Shown one piece after another: positions 9,660 through 21,128 of a stretch of 64,000 bases of DNA. Position 1 is the stretch's first letter; every line of letters starts with the position of its first letter. The notes under the pieces are model-generated. The model was not told where the DNA came from. It did not search any database and saw nothing but the letters and a program-made list of their open reading frames with translations. Origin of the DNA: Irpex lacteus (lineage: Eukaryota; Basidiomycota; Agaricomycetes; Polyporales; Irpicaceae); contig MQVO02000032.1 of assembly GCA_001986395.2 (NCBI GenBank), positions 1 through 64,000 of the forward strand. Reading direction: 5' to 3'. The translations under genes and the position numbers were made by a program.

Positions 9660-10400
9660 ATGACCGTAACCCGTCCATAACCGGCAAGGTAACCTTATCC
9701 TGTCAGCTCTTTCCTATATAATGCCTCGACGACTCACTTCTCCTACAATAAGACCCGCTCTGGCTTCTATGACATTAAGTACCGTATATTTTGAATACAG
9801 ATCGCATTACTGAGAGCAAGAACCCTGCTGCCAACGCGCGGCAGCGCTTTTGAGTATTTTAAGGGCGGCTGGCGTCTCCCAGGCCAAGTTAGCCTAGGTC
9901 GGGCGTCTTTTTCAGAGCCTAGCAAGGCCTAGTGTGCCCCATAACCTAACCTAAGTACGACACTAGCACTCGTCGTACGACGGATCGGCGACGAGATCTA
10001 CGACAGATCTACGACGAGATCTACAACACTGTCGTACGACACGACGAGCATAAAGCCCTTCATGCTCATGAGTATTATATTAGGAACCACAGTCGATACA
10101 TGTGTTTGGGCACTGATCATCACTCCAAGGTCATCTGAACTTCAAACTCAAGTGAATCCTATGTACTGTTCTGTAGCATGCAATCTTATCTACATGACTT
10201 ATCTTATCTGTTGTACAGTTCAGATAAGAAATGTGATTAGATGACATCTTGACATTCTGAATATTACATAATCATTCTGTTGGAAACAGTGCCAGTTCAC
10301 AAATAATAAGCAGAATGTGGCACCATTATTTGTGGCACCACTATTTAAATTTATTTTGACTGACCCTGCCCTAAATCAAGTGGTCTGTGCACAATTCCTG
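9660..10400. other. Gene-free region with short palindromes
   Basis: Repeats of GACGAGATCTAC/GACAGATCTAC and two self-complementary CGTACG-centred palindromes (9971-9982 and 10030-10041). No coding signal seen. Confidence 0.5.
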
Positions 10401-10405
10401 AAATC

Positions 10406-10413
10406 TATATAAA
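10406..10413 (+). promoter_or_regulatory. TATA box of the 10635 gene
   Basis: TATATAAA about 220 bp before the ATG, followed by a C/T-rich leader typical of highly expressed fungal genes. Confidence 0.5.
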
Positions 10414-10634
10414 CTCTCACTCAGCATGCTCTCATCTCTCATCTCCATCCCTAGACTGAGCTAGCACACCACACAAGTCCCCCTAGCCATTCACAGTCTT
10501 GCATCATCTTTCACCTATCATTCACTCTAAAGTTCTTATTTTGCATCAGTCATCAATCAAGGGTAGTTGCAATTTATTTTGAAGTCTCTCTGCTCACATC
10601 TCTATCTCTACGCAAAGTTCCTGTCTCTGTGACT

Positions 10635-10919
10635 ATGACTGAGCAAGTGAATATGACAGAAGTCAATGTCAACGTACCAGTGAGTTTTTGACAAAACAAC
10701 AAAAGCACACCACTGATATCATTTTATCTGAAGCTTGACAAACCTGCTCCAGTTTGTCTTAAGATTAAACATGGCAACATCAATGTTGCCATCAATGTCA
10801 AAATCACAGGTGGCCAGACTGAGTTACAATTTACTGTGGACGACTCAGTCAAAGATATTGTTATGGCTGAACCAGAGCCTGAAGACGTAGAGATGACAGA
10901 CAGCACAGCCAATAATTAG
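10635..10919 (+). CDS. 76-aa protein of unknown function, two exons
   Basis: Exons 10635-10679 and 10734-10919 with a standard GT..AG intron give a 76-residue protein. It starts MTEQVNMTEVNVNVP, has a central Lys/Ile/Val/Asn-rich segment that reads like beta strands (KIKHGNINVAINVKITG), and ends acidic (EPEPEDVEMTDSTANN). No signal peptide, Cys or membrane segment. Base composition is clearly more AT-rich than in the conserved genes to its right. A clean TATA box lies 220 bp upstream. It is too small to recognise. The coherent intron phase, promoter and composition argue that it is real; it may be a young or transferred gene. Confidence 0.55.
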
Positions 10920-11171
10920 AATGAGGTAAATGCTTCAGCTATTATGCTCCGCAATGTTCAATAACTGAAGCTTACAGTAGATCTAGGTTCACGCACTAGG
11001 TAGAATGGTTTTGGTCAATAACAGTAGAGACAATGATCTGAGCTTGCATTAACTTACATTTTCATCAATACAACGTAATATCTTTTCATCCCAAACCATC
11101 GGAATTTCCATCTATGTGTTGCCATGCACCAGAGTCCCGACACTAAAGAAATCACTATACAAGTATACCAC

Positions 11172-11445
11172 GGCCGGCTAAGCTGGCCATCTCGAGCAGT
11201 TGCAATTGAGCAGACAGAAATTCCGACTCTGCTCTGCTCGAGACGTCTGAGGGAAACCGAGCGCCCGGCGCACTCGAGAGATTGATGGCAAGGTACAGTG
11301 TAGCCGGCTAAGCCGGCCATCTCGTGGCTCGAGCAGTTGCGCACGAGATTGGCGGAATTTCCGGCAGCGCAACCACTGGGCGAGCGAGGGAGCCTGGACA
11401 TTCACGCCTACCCGCGAGTTGCACATCGCCGGCTAAGCCGGCCAC
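11172..11445. repeat. Triple GCCGGCTAAGCCGGC repeat
   Basis: Copies at 11173-11187 (one mismatch), 11303-11317 and 11428-11442, spaced 130 and 125 bp. The sequence between them also partly repeats (CATCTCG, GAGCAGTTGC and GGAATTTCCG-like blocks), so this is an imperfect 125-130 bp tandem repeat with a near-palindromic core. Confidence 0.7.
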
Positions 11446-11712
11446 CCTCGTCCCTCGTCTCGTGCAGCGTCGAGAGAGAAGTATGGGATGAGCAAGCTGA
11501 TAATGTATATTAGACATAGCGAGTATACATCAATATGACGACGTACCCATGGAACATCCCATATGAACAAAGCGCATGCCACGTCAAACGAGCACGCTCC
11601 CTCGCCTCATCGTGTCACACCTCCAACGTAGAAGGTACGCGTCCGCCGTATCCGCACGCACTCGCCCAGACTCATTCACGATTGAGCGGACGACGCACGT
11701 TACAGACAGGAA

Positions 11713-11761
11713 TCACACATACTGAACTTTGCATGGAGCAAGCGCAAGCGCAGGTAACGGT

Positions 11762-11792
<31 letters not shown>

Positions 11793-12629
11793 CAAACGTC
11801 CTCTCGACAGCTAGCTCACTAGAGTCAGGGAATAGACGTCCGAGGCGGACGCGGAGACGTGCATTGAGTGTGTTGGCGGTACGACGGTGGACGAAGGGGG
11901 CCCTGTCGGAGAAGAATGAGGAGACAGGTCAGTTGTTGTGTCGTGAAAGGGCGCAAAAGGAGAGAGCGAGAACGGAGAATCAGGGCGTGCAAGGGGATGA
12001 ATAAAACGACGTGCGGGAGGACAGCGACAGCGACAGCGAGATGGCGACCCAATTGGATAGAATGACATTGGATGGTGCCAGCGATACCGGCGAACACGAC
12101 CATACAAGGATGCGATGCCGGGAGGGTGAACGAAAGAGCGGACAACGCATGAGACGGGGTGCGAGGATGAAAGCCAGCGGAGGGCGGGCAGAGATAATGA
12201 CTGGAGTGGGAATAGGGCAAATAGCAGGCGCAACGGGGACGGAGGGAGCAGGAGGGTCGGGCACGGAAAGAGCAAAATGTAGAGCGATGGAAAAGAATAG
12301 AACGAAGTAAACAGAAAGAAGGTACGTACTTGGCTTCGACGAGGACCCTTCCTTCGCTGTCCTCTATGCGACCCGATTCCCGCACTTCCTCTTCCTGCTT
12401 GTTTGCTCGTCGACGAAGCTTTTGGCGTCGGACGAGAGTGGATGGACGATGGACGAGAGCGTGAATGGACGTCAATATGGGTGTGGATGCGTGATTGCCA
12501 ATGGTGGCGGCGTCGCGTCGCTGCTGTTTGAGGGACAAGAAGATGCTGGTACAAGAGGAACGTTGTCGTCGTGGATAGAGTAGTCCCGCCGCCGACAAGT
12601 ATAGCCAAAACCGCGCGACACTGAGCCAT
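11713..12629 (-). CDS. Uncertain spliced gene, unknown function
   Basis: A candidate exon from about 12620 to 12330 ends at a good donor (GTACGT). It joins with phase 2 across a 427-bp intron to 11902-11713, giving a basic C-terminal half with the motif HRRTANTLNARLRVRLGRLF, a Ser-Pro repeat from (GGCGAC)n, and a stop at 11713. The basic Arg-rich look would suit a mitochondrial or ribosomal protein. The weak point is the start: the frame that fits the second exon has no ATG in the first exon, while the ATG at 12629 is in another frame. Either an upstream exon is missing or the gene is not as modelled. Confidence 0.3.
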
Positions 12630-12909
12630 TGGCTGCTCGCTTGTTCATCCTAAACAGGGAAATTGACGTAGTCGTGTTAGCTATCAGGCACACGACACAC
12701 GGAGAGCATACGTATTTGGTATATTTGACTTTGAAAAATACTATCGTCCGTCTCCTCCGTCGCATCTAAGTCCGTTGAGGCTGAAATTCCATCGAAAAAA
12801 CCCAGGCCAAGTTGTCAGACATTGAGGGCACGGCGTCGAGCGAGAAAGTAGCTAGTCATCGTAAGCACCAAGAGGCAAGCAGGGGAGATGAGGCAAGGCG
12901 AGTGGTTAG

Positions 12910-12970
12910 GAGAGCAGAGGAGAGCGGAGAAGAGCGGAGAAGAGCGGAGAAGAGCGGAGAAGAGCGGAGA
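12910..12970. repeat. Tandem repeat (AGAGCGGAGA)n
   Basis: About five copies of the 10-bp unit immediately 3' of the small membrane protein gene. The spacer 12630-12975 shows no other feature. Confidence 0.8.
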
Positions 12971-12975
12971 GGTGA

Positions 12976-13257
12976 TCATCGTCGCAGTTGCGTGTAGATG
13001 GTCTTCAATCCGAGGTTGGCCATGGTGCCCGATGGATCGTTCCAGTAAACGAGGGAAGACGTAGTGTCGTGCTGTGGTCGCGGTAGGACGATGAGAGGTA
13101 TGGTTCCCAGCAAGTACGTCTGGAAAAGAATACAGACGACCTCATCTTGTGATAGTGGTCGGTTGACAGTGGATAGATAAAGGAAGAGAGCAGACGCCGC
13201 GAACAACAACGGCGAGACACGGACGAACGTCATTGAAGCGTTCGTATATGCCGCCAT
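12976..13257 (-). CDS. Small two-helix membrane protein, 93 aa
   Basis: An uninterrupted ATG-to-TGA frame of 93 residues. Two hydrophobic segments (about residues 10-30 and 40-58) are followed by a hydrophilic tail with DTTSSLVYWNDPSGTMANLGLK. The composition and two clean membrane spans look like a real small organelle or ER membrane protein. I do not recognise the family, and an upstream exon cannot be excluded. Confidence 0.45.
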   Translation of the reverse strand: MAAYTNASMTFVRVSPLLFAASALFLYLSTVNRPLSQDEVVCILFQTYLLGTIPLIVLPRPQHDTTSSLVYWNDPSGTMANLGLKTIYTQLRR

Positions 13258-13970
13258 CGTTGGTCTTCTGGCTGCTCGGACTGAGTGGTTCGTGTGTCGT
13301 CATTATGTTTGTTGCCAACGTTGTGTAGTGAGGACGGAGGAATGCTTGTGCGTGTTGAGTGCTAGCCACTGAGTAAAGCTATGTGAGAACGAAGTCGTCG
13401 TCTATGGTGTCAAGTTTACATACCGTTATCGTTCAGGTTTTACGGACTGGCACACATTGAGGAGACCGTCAAGCCCGAGGAGTTGCTGGGGCCACCAGCC
13501 GTGCAGATTCCAAGTGGTGGTGAATTACTAAAACGTGCTCGTTGCTCGCAAGCGCTGTGCCGGAATTTCCGTCATGCTCTTACGCAGCTTCTCAAACTGG
13601 ACTCACTCAGTCAACGGCCACTTGTGTGAGACGTGACCGAAATACTATGGGGCCACTGCATGCACGAGTATACATCCCAACCACCATCGTACTAGTTTTG
13701 AAGGCCTCGAGTGCCGCAGTTCATAGAAGGAAGTGATAGCGCGTGCTTAATAGTCTACGCCCGCGACGTAACTACCTACATGAGTCGAGCGACGGGTGCT
13801 TAAGTTATCGAAGGACGGTTTGCACCGCCAGCGTGAAACGAGGTCCCAAATTCCAGCACGAGTCGAGCATCTCTATTTTTCCCAAATTGAACCACATACA
13901 AACTATTCCTTAATTCTCTAATCCACCCGTTCCCCGTATGCCACACTACAACAATTACGCCTCGAACAGC
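13258..13970. other. Intergenic, no feature seen
   Basis: Short open frames only, none with convincing composition or splice structure. Confidence 0.5.
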
Positions 13971-16900
13971 CTACGCACCATCCAACAACGCAGCCGCCTT
14001 CCTCGCATTCGCCTTATACGTCTCAACCGCCAACTCCAACCCTCTAATCTTCTCCCTCGCCTCCCTCAACTCGCCACTGAGCTTCTCGTTCTCAACGCGT
14101 AGGGCGCCGAGTTGGTTGTCGGAGGCGGTGATGACGGGAGGTTGGGGTGGTGGGAGGTCTGAGGGGGGTGAGGATGGGGGCGGGGTGAATGTATCCTGTG
14201 AGATTGCGGTTAGAAGACAATTATCGAGTGGTTAGTGATTAGTGTGTAACTAAGTGGAGGAGAACGAACCTCGAACGCGAGAGAACCAGACCTCGAGAGC
14301 GCACTCGTCGGCTCAGGCGCTTTAGGCGACGCAACCGGTTCAGGAGTAGCTACAGACACAGGTGCAGCAGGGACAGGGACAGGTGCAGTCGACGTCCTCG
14401 TAGGCGTGGGCAACGACGTCGCAGACGCAGACGCAGAAACCGGAGCGGATGCAGAGACAGCGGCGGTGGGAGCGGGAGTGGGGATGGCAGAGGGAGCCTG
14501 CCCAGAGGATATCGCGCCATCTTCGAGTGAGACGAGCTTGGGCGGGGCGGTTTTGCCTGAGAAGAACTCGCCTGCTGTGAGGGCTGGCTCGGAGGAGGGA
14601 GCGGGTGGGTAGATGTCTGATTGGAAGGAGTCGGACTGTGGAGGGAGTTAGTTTGGTGTTTTGAAGATAGACGGAAGTGAAGAGAGAAATGAAATGAACG
14701 TTGAAAGAGAAGAGAAGGCAAAGAGGTAAAGAATCGAGCGTATGAGGACGAAGGCGACGAAGGCGGCGGCGTGTCGCAAGGGGGAAGAGCGGGAAGTGAG
14801 TAAAGAGAGACGGAAGGGTAATGGAAAAGGGACGAAGGAGTAACGGAAGCCAGAGAAGTAGAAGAGTGGCGAGATGAAGGTAAGGAGAGCAAGGAAGAGC
14901 GAAGAATGAAGATGCATGAATAGAACCAATTCAACCACCATGAAAGGGTCGAAGGGACCAACGACGAGATGAAGGGAGGGGTATATGGCAGAGGAATGAA
15001 AGAGAACGGAAGCACGATAGGATATGACGAAAGGGAGAGAACGAAGGGACGGTGGTAGGGGTGGAGGGGGATGCGACGACATTCGGCGTTGAGAGAGGAA
15101 AGCGGAAGGATGGGGATGAGCGTCGAAAGAGGCGGAGGCGGTGAAGGGAGGAGAATACATGATGAAGGAGAGCGGGAGAGAAAGGGGGAGGACGGGAAGT
15201 GACGAAGGAGGGATGGAAGTCGAGGCGTGAGGGTGAAAGAGGATAGAGGGTGAAGGATGAAGACCCAACGAAGCGCAAAGAAAGGGGTGAAGGGGGCGAA
15301 GGAGTTGAACGACGGAGGGAAGGAAGGGAGAGAGGGAGAGAGATGAGGTAGAGGAAGGGAGGAGCGACGAAAGCCGAGATGAAGAAGGAAAGACGAAAGC
15401 AACGGACGGGAAAAAACGAAAGCAACACCAACCCAACAACGCACCTTCCTAGGAACAATAAACGCAACACTCTCAACCGTATGCCCATGCAACTTATACG
15501 CGCGCGCGATCTCGCACTCCTGGACGTTGAGGGCGCGCCGGGGGAGGAAGGTGAGTCCGCGCTGGGGGTCTGTGGATTTGTGTTCTGCGAGGGGGTGGAG
15601 GGTGTCGGCGTCGTATTCGTAGTAGCGGATGTTTCCGTCGCTGGAGGGGGGTAGCGACGTCGGTGGGCGTTATCAGAGGGGGGGAGAGGGAGGTGGGGGG
15701 TAGCGTAGCGGAGGTTAGTATGCGTGAGAGGAAGGGGAGGGGGTGGATGAGAGGGAGGGGGAGGTGGATGGGAGGGCGAGGGGGAGGGGAGGGGGGAGGG
15801 GAGAGGGAGGCGAGGCGAGGCGAGGCGAGGCGAGGTGGGAGAGGAGAGGGAAGAGGGAGTGAGCGGGGAGGCGGGGAAGGAGAGAGTGGGAGGGAGTGGG
15901 GAGGGGAGAGGGAGGGAGAGTCAGTTAAGGCGTGTAGAACGAACGAACGGCAGAACGTACCCCTTGCCAGCTACAAACCCCACCACAACCAACCGGATCC
16001 AAAACAAATCAACAAATCAACAAACAGCGCCATCCACATCATAACCATCTCACTTACCAAGGAACAAAATATTATTATCACTCCAAAACGGCATAAGCAC
16101 CCCCGACGACTGGTCGATCGTAGTCGTCTTGACGTTGCTCAGGGAAGAGGTGTCCCATAAGGACACTTGGCGGTCACTCATTTTGGAGAAGCCGGTGGTG
16201 GCGATGCGGTCGTGGGGGCCGAGCCAGACTACGCGGGCGCCCTGCGAGGAGAGTGTGAGTAAGGAGGAGATGGTGTGAGTGTTAGCGATGCGTGTTATAA
16301 TGGGGGATGAGGGTGTGAGAGTGGGAGGAGGGAGAAGGGGAAAGGGAGAGGGGAGAAGGGGAGTGGTTTGGTAGATGGAGGGGAGGGGGAGGGGGAGTGG
16401 GGGAGAGGAGGGGATGGGAGTGGGAGAAGGGAGGATGGGGAGGAGGGGAGTGGGAGGGGGAGAAAGAGAGAGACGCACCTTGACACCGGAGTGCCCCTCT
16501 GTAATCCTGACTGCGTCTCCACCCGCACGGGGATCGAACAGGCGGATTTTGCGATCCCTACTGGTACTAACGAGGAGGTTCCCCGTGGGGTTAAACGCAA
16601 TGCTCTGAATCGCATCCCCATGGCCTCCCAACACGCTCTTCGCGCTCTCGGGACTCCCCAAATCCCACAGCTTCACCGTATGTTCGCCCGTCGTAGTAGC
16701 CAGCACATGGCTGGCTGTAGGGTGCCACACGACCTGTCCCACTCTCCGGGGTGTAACATCGATCCTCAACACAGGTTCAAAGTCCCTCGGCTCCCAACCT
16801 TCCGCGCCCCACCCTTCGAAAGCCGAAGATTCGACTTTCCAGAGGAGGGCTCTGCCGTCTTCGCCGGCGGAGGCGACGAGGGCGTCGTCGAAGGGGGACC

Positions 16901-17288
16901 AGTGGGTGTCGAGGACGGGGGCGGTGTGGCCTCGCGCTAGGGGGATTACGTCGGGGATCTTGGAGGGGAATGAGTGTGGGAGGGGGGAGAAGGGGGAGGG
17001 GAGGGGGAGGATGGCGAATGCGCCGCCGCCGGATGCGTTCCAGTTGATGCTTAGGTATTGCTGGTATCATTATTAGTTTAGTAGTAGAATATAGAGGGGA
17101 TAAAACTGACGGCTGATGCGGCGATGTAGTTTGTGTCCCATGCGCTGTTCGTCACTTTCAGATTCTCGATACCATACTCTTTCTTGCCTGGTTGGCCAAA
17201 GACGTGACTATCAACGTGTCAATAACCGACGCGTCGTTGATAATGAAAGGACTGACCGGTATTTGGAGGCTCTGACGAATCTGGACAT
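13971..17288 (-). CDS. crn1: Coronin (actin-binding WD-repeat protein)
   Basis: Eight exons: 17288-17257, 17207-17111, 17060-16479, 16241-16058, 15970-15961, 15640-15445, 14635-14270 and 14195-13971, for 563 codons plus stop. The N-terminus MSRFVRASKYRHVFGQPGKK is the coronin signature and the basic actin-binding start. A seven-bladed beta propeller follows with WD-type motifs (VKLWDLGSP, DRKIRLFDPR, QVSLWDTSSL). The propeller-exit motifs AGKGDGNIRYYE and SDSFQSDIYPP are also present. An Ala/Pro/Ser-rich linker follows, and the last exon is a coiled coil for oligomerisation. In fungi coronin acts in cortical actin patches with Arp2/3 and cofilin. Exon 5 is only 10 bp, and intron 6 is about 810 bp and pyrimidine-rich on the transcribed sense strand. 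The gene diverges from the Skt5 homologue, with start codons 119 bp apart. Confidence 0.95.
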
Positions 17289-17407
17289 GGCGGGAGGTGG
17301 TGGTTACGGGAAAGGCGTGATCAGGCGCCCATGGCTCACACTGCGACCACGTCCTACTGCCATCGTCGTCGACTTTGCTAACATCGACAGGATATAGATT
17401 GTTAACG
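17289..17407. promoter_or_regulatory. Shared 119-bp divergent promoter, coronin / Skt5
   Basis: The start codons of the two genes face away from each other across 119 bp, so the 5' regions must be shared or overlap. Confidence 0.7.
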
Positions 17408-19664
17408 ATGTACGGACCGTCGTCGTCCCGCCCGCCATCTGCAGCGTACCCACCAGCAGACTCGTACTCCCGGTCGTCGCGCGACATGCTGCCCCAACCC
17501 CAACCGCAGTACGCCGCCTCCCAACGCTCGCACTCCCGCTCTCGTCCACCCCCAGAAGACACCCCAAACCCATACGACCCTCCGTCTCCCGATGGCGACG
17601 ACTTCTACACTGGCAGCGCACAGGACGTGCGTCTCTCCGTCGCAGCAGACCAGTCCACACGCGCACCCTCCCCGCCCCCCGGGCCCATCCTCGACCACTC
17701 CCACCTGCGCCCCGGCAAACAAGCCGCCCTCCTCTCTCACGAACGCACACTCGAGTTGTACCGCGCAAACGCCAAGAAAACGCAAGACCCGGACGTCCAA
17801 TTCGAATTCGCAGTATTCATGGTCGACGCCTCCAAGACGATGCCCATACCGGCACCAACACCCGGCAACGTCATGGACGTCGAAAAAGCCCTCAAGAAAC
17901 AATCCGACCTCGTCCTCGAAGCCACCTCCCTCCTAAAGCGCCTCGCCGACCGCGGGCACATGCCCTCGCAGTACTTCCTCGCCGACTGCTACGCCAACGG
18001 CATAGGCACGCACAAATCCAAACAAGACTTCGACCGTGCGTTTCCCCTGTTCGTCCTCGCCGCCAAACACGGCCATCCGGACGCTGCGTACCGCGCCGGC
18101 ACATGCTGCGAGAACGGCTGGGGCTGTCGACGGGACTCTGCAAAGGCACTCACTTTCTATCGCAAAGCCGCTGCGGCGCTGCACCCAGGGGCGATGTACC
18201 GCCTCGGCATCGCCGAATTGAACGGTGAACTGGGACTGTCCAAGTCACCCAAGGAAGGCGTCAAGTGGCTCAAACGCAGTGCGGAGAGCGCGACGGCGGA
18301 GTTCCCGCACGCACTGCATGAACTTGCGCTGTTGCATGAGAGGGGGATCGATAATGTGCTGTTTGTGGATTATGAGTATGCGGCGGAGTTGCTTGCGCAG
18401 GCGGCGGAATTGGGGTATGCGCCGAGTGCGTATCGCCTGGGGGAGTGTTATGAGTATGGGAAGATGGGGTGTCCGCAGGACCCTGCTCTGTCCATCCACT
18501 TTTACGTGCGTCCCTCTCCTCCTTCCCTCTCCCTCTCTCCCTTCCCCTTCCCTCCCCCTGTCTCCCCATAACCCTGCCTTAACCCACAAAAACTAACCCC
18601 CTCATAATAACAGAACATAGCAGCCCAACAACACCACCGAGACGCCTGCTTCGCGCTCACCGCCTGGTACCTCGTCGGTTCGCCGGGTGTGCTGCCCCAG
18701 TCCGATACGGAGGCGTTTTTGTGGGGGAAGAGGGCGGCGGATGCGGGGCTTGTGAAGGCTATGTATGCGGTGGGGTATTTTTTGGAGGTTGGGGTTGGGA
18801 CGGGGGTTGATTTGGATTTGTGAGTGTCGAGTTTTTTTGCGTGTTGCGAGTTCTTCGTTGCGAGTTGCCCATTTGTTCCTTTGCTTTGACTGCGGACCAC
18901 TTTTTTGGCGGATTCACCATTTGATCCCCACTACTTACTTCCACACGCACTTCATCATCCCTTCGTCCAAACTCGCCACACCCTTTCCTATGCGCATTTT
19001 CATCATACATGCCGTTGGCGGGTAAGGCCAGCATACTCTACTTTATTCTCTAAATACCCACTTGTCTCTTTCCTTTGAATTTCGCTTTCCTGCGTCCACT
19101 GGATTGCATTCTGCGTTCATTCCTATGGCTTCGCTATTCGATTCCTACCGTCCACTTTTTTCATAACGCACACGCACTTCTCCATCTCGCCCTCAGTTCC
19201 TTGACTCCGCCCACCTACCTCCCCGAACACACACGCATGCAAACTCCGCACGCCACTTCCTACGCTCCGTTCTGACGGGTTACTGCGTTATATCCACTTT
19301 TCTACTTGACTTTACCCTCTAACCACGACCGTGTTCTTTGTCTTTATTCATCACATCCATCACGCCCCTCCACAGCCTCACTCACTGACCCACCACTCTC
19401 TTCCTCTCCCTTTCTCTCCCTCCTCTTCCTTCCCTCCTCTTCACTAACCACCCCACCCTCAACAGAGCCCTCCAATACTACAAACGCGCCGCCGAACTGG
19501 GCGACAAACGAGCAGCGCAGCGCCTCCGCTCCAAAGCACCTGTCTCTGCAGGACCGGGGAGCGTACTGAACCGGGACGATAGTTTGAGTGAGAGTGGGAG
19601 TGGTGGGGGAGGGGGTGGGGGAGGGGGGAAAGGGGGGAAGGATAAGGATTGTGTTGTTATGTGA
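17408..19664 (+). CDS. skt5: Skt5/Chs4-like chitin synthase activator, Sel1 repeats
   Basis: Exons 17408-18505, 18614-18819 and 19466-19664 give 500 residues. The first ~130 are disordered (Ser/Pro/Tyr). Then come about seven Sel1 (TPR-like) repeats, recognisable from motifs such as SQYFLADCYANGIGT, AAYRAGTCCENGWG, AMYRLGIAELNGELG and SAYRLGECYEYGKMG. The protein ends in CVVM, a CaaX prenylation box, as in yeast Chs4/Skt5, which recruits and activates chitin synthase III at the bud neck. The C-terminal Gly run precedes the box. Intron 2 is unusually long (646 bp) but the join restores the last Sel1 repeat (ALQYYKRAAELGDKRA). The ATG at 17408 is the first in frame. Confidence 0.9.
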
Positions 19665-21128
19665 GTTTTGGTGGATGAGTGGATTGGGGGAGGTGGTATT
19701 GGGAGGCATGGGAGAATGAGAAACCGGGGGAAGTGGTTTGGGGATGGTGGACGACGGCGAGTGGTTCTGAGATTGGGCTTCGAAGGGCGGGATGCTACGC
19801 CACGCTTCGCGGATGGAGGAACGACTCGTTTTTTGCTGGTCTTGACGCACTTAATCCTCGGTATCCAATCCTCAACACGACGCTTAATACTCGATGGTCA
19901 GCTCTCCATTATCCCCAGCTACCCGTTCCTCCGTATACTCGTCCGTCCGATCTCCAACCCCCTCGTTGGCAAGCCATCCGCTACAATAACCACTCTCCCT
20001 ACCCTCCCGTGCCGTTTCGACGTACTGCGGCTGTATTATACGATACCATACGACGTTATGCTACGACTCCTGGACTCTACTCTACCACTTCTGCCCATCA
20101 TTAACTCGTGAACAACCACCTACCCTCACGTTCTGCTCTCTATCGTCGACATCCACCCTTCTCGCCACACTCACATTAAACCCCCTCCCACTCACCCCTC
20201 ACGCCTCACTCTTACATTCACACTCATACGGACACTAGACCTCTCTCCAACACTGCGCACGGACGTTTTCTTTCTTTGTTAATCTTTCATCGTTCATCGT
20301 TTACGCTTACGTTTACGCTTACGTTTTCTTTATCATGATGCTCAAGGGAGGAGTCGAGTTTAATACGTACGTTTGTACGAGCTGTTGAAGGTGGGAATGT
20401 GAGGTTTGAGAATGAGGATTTGAGAGCATGCACGACGTTCCTCGTTTGAGTACATACGTAGTTGATACGTACTCTTGCGATGTCCACTTTGCGCAGATAC
20501 AACGCACGTACGTCTGCGTGCGTGAACCATACAGACCGTACGCGCAAGTGTTTACATACCGTTGTGGGCAATACGTACATAGCAGCACATGGTGGACGTA
20601 TGGGACATGGCCGGTATACTTGGTGTTGGGCAGCTTGAATGGACGGGAGCCCAGGTATATCCAGGAGTGATGGGGTAGCGAGGTGATGATTATTGCGCTG
20701 TGGTTAATGAGTAGGGTAAAAATACAATGTGCGTGCGTGCGGTAGTGTATTGAGGTGTGGTGCAGGTTCAAGGTTCCTCGTCGTCGTCGCCATCGCGCGA
20801 GGTAGTTGACGTGGGCGGGGATGGTCGATGCCGATGGGAAAGTGCATGGGAGAGGTGGTTTGATGATGTAGATTTGCACGATGAGTTAAGTTGAGTTGGC
20901 GACGAGTGCGGGGCTTGTGGTGGGAGTGTACGGGTCGGGGCGGTACGAGAGCGGGAAAAAGCAGAAGAGCGAGTGAAAAGGGAAAGAAAGAGGAGAAGGG
21001 TATACAGCACCAAATGACCTCCCAACCACCAATCCACCGAACGCCAATCCACCCCACACCATCCCACTCCCAACCATCTTAACCTTCGTCGATCCGTTTT
21101 CGAGCTTGTAATAGAGTGGTGGAGGCGA
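19665..21128. other. Intergenic, simple repeats only
   Basis: Contains TTACG-type short repeats near 20290-20330 and several CGTACGTA strings (20450-20580). No gene found. Confidence 0.5.

Noticed and set aside
11811..12629. 272-aa minus-strand frame starting with an ATG
   Set aside because: The distal part is Ser/Pro/Leu low complexity, and the second exon that looks protein-like is in another frame; only a weak spliced model is kept.
14350..15492. Long Ser/Leu/Pro-rich minus-strand open frames
   Set aside because: They are read through the 810-bp pyrimidine-rich coronin intron; low complexity keeps frames open.
15663..16160. Gly/Arg/Glu-rich plus-strand frame
   Set aside because: It is the antisense of pyrimidine-rich coronin introns; no splice or start evidence.
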